Position numbers and translations under genes: made by a program. Positions 4,817 to 6,526 of a DNA stretch of 6,526 nucleotides are shown here, piece by piece. Each line of letters begins with the position of its first letter. The stretch's first letter is position 1. Below the pieces are notes generated by a model that was not told the DNA's origin, did not search any database, and saw nothing but the letters and a program-made list of their open reading frames with translations. This DNA is from CAZBMD01 sp964493325 (GTDB lineage Bacteria; Babelota; Babeliae; Babelales; RVW-14), in NCBI GenBank assembly GCA_964493325.1, contig CAZBMD010000017.1, positions 1-6,526 of the forward strand, in the 5' to 3' direction.

Positions 4817-5190
4817 CTAAGCACCACGCGCGTGCGGCACGGCGGGAACGCGAGGCTGCGACCGTGCTGGGAACCACGCGCGTGCATCGTGGACGGTACG
4901 AACGCGCACCCGACCTTGAACCCGTGATGTTGCCCTGCGGCATCATGTTGGTCCTCGAGGTGAAGACCCGCGCGAGCTTGCCCGCGTTGCTACGAAACGC
5001 GCTCGACCAAGCCGCGCGGTACCTGCCCGGTGCGGTCCCGTGTGCGGTGTTGAGTGCCACGGGCGGCGAGGCGTTGGCCGTGCTCCCGCTGCGGTGGTTC
5101 GCTCGCATCGCAGGCCTCGCGCACCTAGATGAACCAGCAGAACAACCGCCACTGCCGTTTGCTAGGACGGGCGCAAGACCGGAGCGATGA
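4813..5190 (+). CDS. Small PDDEXK-type nuclease (125 aa)
   Basis: Starts at GTG 4813, overlapping the previous stop by four bases. The spacing of the key residues fits the PDDEXK nuclease superfamily: Asp34 (APDLEPV), Glu49 and Lys51 in LVLEVKTR (E-x-K), then Gln66 and Tyr70 in DQAARY, the QxxxY motif seen in RecB-like and Cas4-like members. A preceding LGTTRVHRGRYERAP segment supplies the usual basic helix region. Downstream, VPCAVLSATGGEALAVLPLRWFARIAGL resembles the ending of small phage and plasmid nuclease-like proteins that resolve branched DNA or trim ends. The length is about that of a single catalytic domain, with no helicase or extra domain. Position in the operon, between DNA-binding proteins and a recombinase, suggests work on the element's own replication or recombination intermediates. 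Defence against other DNA is an alternative. The fold call is motif-based. Confidence 0.72.
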   Translation: MTKHHARAARREREAATVLGTTRVHRGRYERAPDLEPVMLPCGIMLVLEVKTRASLPALLRNALDQAARYLPGAVPCAVLSATGGEALAVLPLRWFARIAGLAHLDEPAEQPPLPFARTGARPER

Positions 5191-5200
5191 TCATCACGAA

Positions 5201-5206
5201 AAGGGA
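5201..5206 (+). promoter_or_regulatory. Ribosome binding site AAGGGA fixing the 5213 start
   Basis: AAGGGA lies six bases before ATG 5213. The upstream in-frame ATG at 5129 has no comparable site and would lie inside the nuclease gene, adding 28 low-quality residues. This favours 5213. Confidence 0.7.
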
Positions 5207-5212
5207 CGAATC

Positions 5213-6415
5213 ATGGGCAAACATGGCGACTTTTACGCGATCGATCGAAGGACGTGGGCGCTCGTATGCAACCGCGGAATGAACCCCGCGGTTGCGTACA
5301 ACGTGCTGGCCGCGTTCTCGGGCAAGGACAACACGAACACCGACGCGAGCACGAACGCGGTCGAGAAATACACTGGAATATCCCGTAGCCGCGCAAGTGC
5401 GGCCATCGAGGACCTGGTTGCTTCCGGGTTCGTCAAGCGCACGAAGGTGGGCACCAGGCCGCATCACGAACTGGTGAGCTACGCGGAACTTCCCGGTGTG
5501 AAACTGTACGACGTGACGCGGCTGGAGACGTGGGAACAGCGCTTGGTGAACTACGTTGCGGACGGTGGTCACCCAACGAAGCCCCAACAGAACCGCGTAG
5601 ACAAACTGGTTGACCTCGGGGTGCTTCAGAAGAGCGATGGACGGTACATCGTGCGCCCGCCACCGGACCCGAAGCCCGACCTGATCTGGCTCCCGAACGA
5701 CCTTGTGACGGGCACACCCAAACGCGAAACGTCGCCGGTTGAGCGCGTTCGTCAGACCGACGACGTGCTGTGCCTGCGGCTGTTGGTTGACCTCTACCAC
5801 GCGCAAAACCTCACGGATGACGGCGGTATCAGCCGCGGGGTCATCTTCAAGAAGTACGAACGAACGAAGGTCGCAGAGGTCTCAACCTTCGCGGTCTGGA
5901 GCTTCAAGGGCAAAGAGAACGAGCCGACCGTATGGTCCCACTGCGAGATTGCGAGCCCTCACGTGGTCCCAAAGAAGGACGGCCAAAGCGACTTCTCGGG
6001 GTTCTGGACCCGCCTCAGAGTCTTGGAGGAGACGGGCTTGATCGAATGGGTGCGGTACCTGGCGGAGTCCGACAAGCCCACCGCCGAGCTGGTCCACCCC
6101 ATGGGCATGATCACCAAGCCCAGTGGAACCACAACCCCGCCGGAGGAGACTGTTGCGCCTGCGGCCTACAATGCCGCGACCTACTTGCTCGGACGGATCA
6201 ATCAGTCACAGCCCGCGGATTCCCTCTGGTTGGTCCCTGCCCTGCGCCACCAAGCGAACGTGACGATGGTGGGCGTTGCCCGCCTGCGGTACCGACCCCG
6301 GACCGCCAACGCGTCCAGGTGGTACGCCGAGTTGACCGCGGGGTGCGCGTACTGGAAAGAGCACTACGACGCGATGGCCGCGGGTGACTTTTCCCGCGTA
6401 AAAGCAACGGGATAG
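5213..6415 (+). CDS. Plasmid/phage-associated HTH protein, putative replication initiator or regulator (400 aa)
   Basis: The protein begins MGKHGDFYAIDRRTWALVCN. Residues about 15-75 form a winged helix: MNPAVAYNVLAAF, NAVEKYTGISRSRASAAIEDLVASGFVKR, then a strand. The middle carries LIWLPNDLVTG, then VRQTDDVLCLRLLVDLYHAQNL (about residue 193), DDGGISRGVIFKKYERTKV and FAVWSFKG. The end carries SLWLVPALRHQANVTMVGVARLRYRP (about 338). From memory this series occurs in a family of uncharacterised proteins on mobile elements of Proteobacteria; the HTH plus plasmid setting suggests replication initiation or control, which is not proven. It follows the nuclease gene by 22 bases. Unlike every other confident plus-strand gene here it has no CTCGAG, and it uses more A/T-ending codons (for example ATA and AAA), pointing to separate acquisition. 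The pyrimidine tract and CTCTTCAA repeats follow it. Confidence 0.75.
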   Translation: MGKHGDFYAIDRRTWALVCNRGMNPAVAYNVLAAFSGKDNTNTDASTNAVEKYTGISRSRASAAIEDLVASGFVKRTKVGTRPHHELVSYAELPGVKLYDVTRLETWEQRLVNYVADGGHPTKPQQNRVDKLVDLGVLQKSDGRYIVRPPPDPKPDLIWLPNDLVTGTPKRETSPVERVRQTDDVLCLRLLVDLYHAQNLTDDGGISRGVIFKKYERTKVAEVSTFAVWSFKGKENEPTVWSHCEIASPHVVPKKDGQSDFSGFWTRLRVLEETGLIEWVRYLAESDKPTAELVHPMGMITKPSGTTTPPEETVAPAAYNAATYLLGRINQSQPADSLWLVPALRHQANVTMVGVARLRYRPRTANASRWYAELTAGCAYWKEHYDAMAAGDFSRVKATG

Positions 6416-6416
6416 C

Positions 6417-6429
6417 GTTGCCTTGCAAC
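6417..6429 (+). terminator. Small hairpin just after the last gene (weak terminator candidate)
   Basis: GTTGC and GCAAC form a perfect 5-bp stem around a CTT loop, two bases after the stop codon of the 5213-6415 gene. The following sequence is pyrimidine-rich but has no T run. Intrinsic termination is therefore possible but weak. Confidence 0.25.
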
Positions 6430-6478
6430 TTCAATGAATCTCAACTCTCTTCAAAGCTCTTCAACCTCTTCAGAAATC
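6430..6478 (+). repeat. Pyrimidine-rich tract with short CTCTTCAA repeats
   Basis: Downstream of the 5213-6415 stop codon the plus strand becomes almost pure pyrimidine. The tract continues across the circle junction to about base 39. Within it CTCTTCAAAG (6447-6456), CTCTTCAAC (6457-6465) and CTCTTCAG (6466-6473) form a short tandem series with 9-10 base spacing. Such repeats next to a replication-type gene could be protein-binding sites, but no function is shown. The composition is unlike the rest of the window. Confidence 0.55.
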
Positions 6479-6526
6479 TCTCTTCTCTTCTCTCTCTAAT
6501 CTCTCCTCTCCTCCCTCGGCGTCTGA
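6479..6526. repeat. Terminal direct repeat, right copy (circular overlap)
   Basis: Exact copy of bases 1-48. Counting it once gives a circle of about 6,478 bp, not counting the true size of the N gap at 1444-1543. The match starts abruptly at 6479, as expected when an assembly runs past its own starting point. Confidence 0.9.

Larger units (their letters stand above)
245..4959. repeat. Dispersed highly iterated palindrome CTCGAG (22 copies)
   Basis: CTCGAG starts at 245, 374, 403, 486, 600, 685, 748, 853, 1427, 1847, 1960, 2005, 2379, 3226, 3576, 3921, 4217, 4448, 4484, 4595, 4799 and 4954. It is usually CCTCGAGG and at seven sites extends to CCTCGAGGACC. Most coding copies read Leu-Glu, but those at 403, 1960 and 2005 read Ser-Arg and two are in non-coding DNA, so selection acts on the DNA word rather than only the protein. 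My rough chance expectation at two-thirds G+C is about two copies. Confidence 0.85.

Noticed and set aside
5129..5212. Longer start at ATG 5129 for the large HTH gene
   Set aside because: It overlaps the nuclease gene, lacks a ribosome binding site and adds an unstructured leader. AAGGGA before 5213 and the family-like MGKHGDFYAIDRR start favour 5213.

Overview
The first 48 bases of the window are repeated exactly as its last 48 bases. The simplest reading is a circular molecule, opened at assembly, of about 6,478 bp plus whatever is missing from a 100-N gap at 1444-1543. It is very G+C rich, uses many GTG starts, and carries replication-type and recombination-type genes but no relaxase, resistance, metabolic or virion genes. 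It therefore looks like a small cryptic plasmid (or plasmid-like phage satellite) of a high-G+C bacterium. The serine recombinase resembles, from memory, proteins common in Myxococcota and other high-G+C Proteobacteria. That is a weak host clue; the sequence alone does not fix the host.

Layout. (1) Junction region, about 6416-6478 continuing into 1-160: a long polypyrimidine tract followed by a polypurine tract. (2) 161-924, plus strand: a possible small unknown protein, then a ribbon-helix-helix (RHH) protein whose likely C-terminal half continues in another reading frame (probable frameshift or sequence error). (3) 1073-2077, plus: a winged-helix replication-initiator-like protein. Its coding sequence contains iteron-like repeats next to the N gap, so the origin may lie inside the gene, as in lambda O. 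(4) 2078-2510: a non-coding region with a perfect hairpin, an A+T-rich patch and a terminator candidate. (5) 2511-2978, minus: a small HTH-like protein whose 3' end has been duplicated just downstream. (6) 2979-3371: a divergent intergenic region with palindromic operator-like sites. (7) 3390-6415, plus: a compact operon of a serine recombinase, an RHH-linker-HTH DNA-binding protein, a small PDDEXK nuclease with D, ExK and QxxxY motifs, and a large HTH protein of a plasmid/phage-associated family. The first three overlap by four bases at GTGA junctions.

How it may work together (inference). The 1073 and 5213 proteins are candidates for replication initiation and control, the recombinase for resolving multimers, and the RHH proteins for partition, copy-number or transcription control. 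The nuclease is the least expected member and may act in replication, recombination or defence.

The most unusual DNA-level signal is the palindrome CTCGAG, usually as CCTCGAGG and often CCTCGAGGACC. I count 22 copies between 245 and 4959, in coding frames and in non-coding DNA, but none from 4960 through the circular junction to 244. This resembles the highly iterated palindromes known in cyanobacteria and marks the 5213-6415 module as having a different origin.
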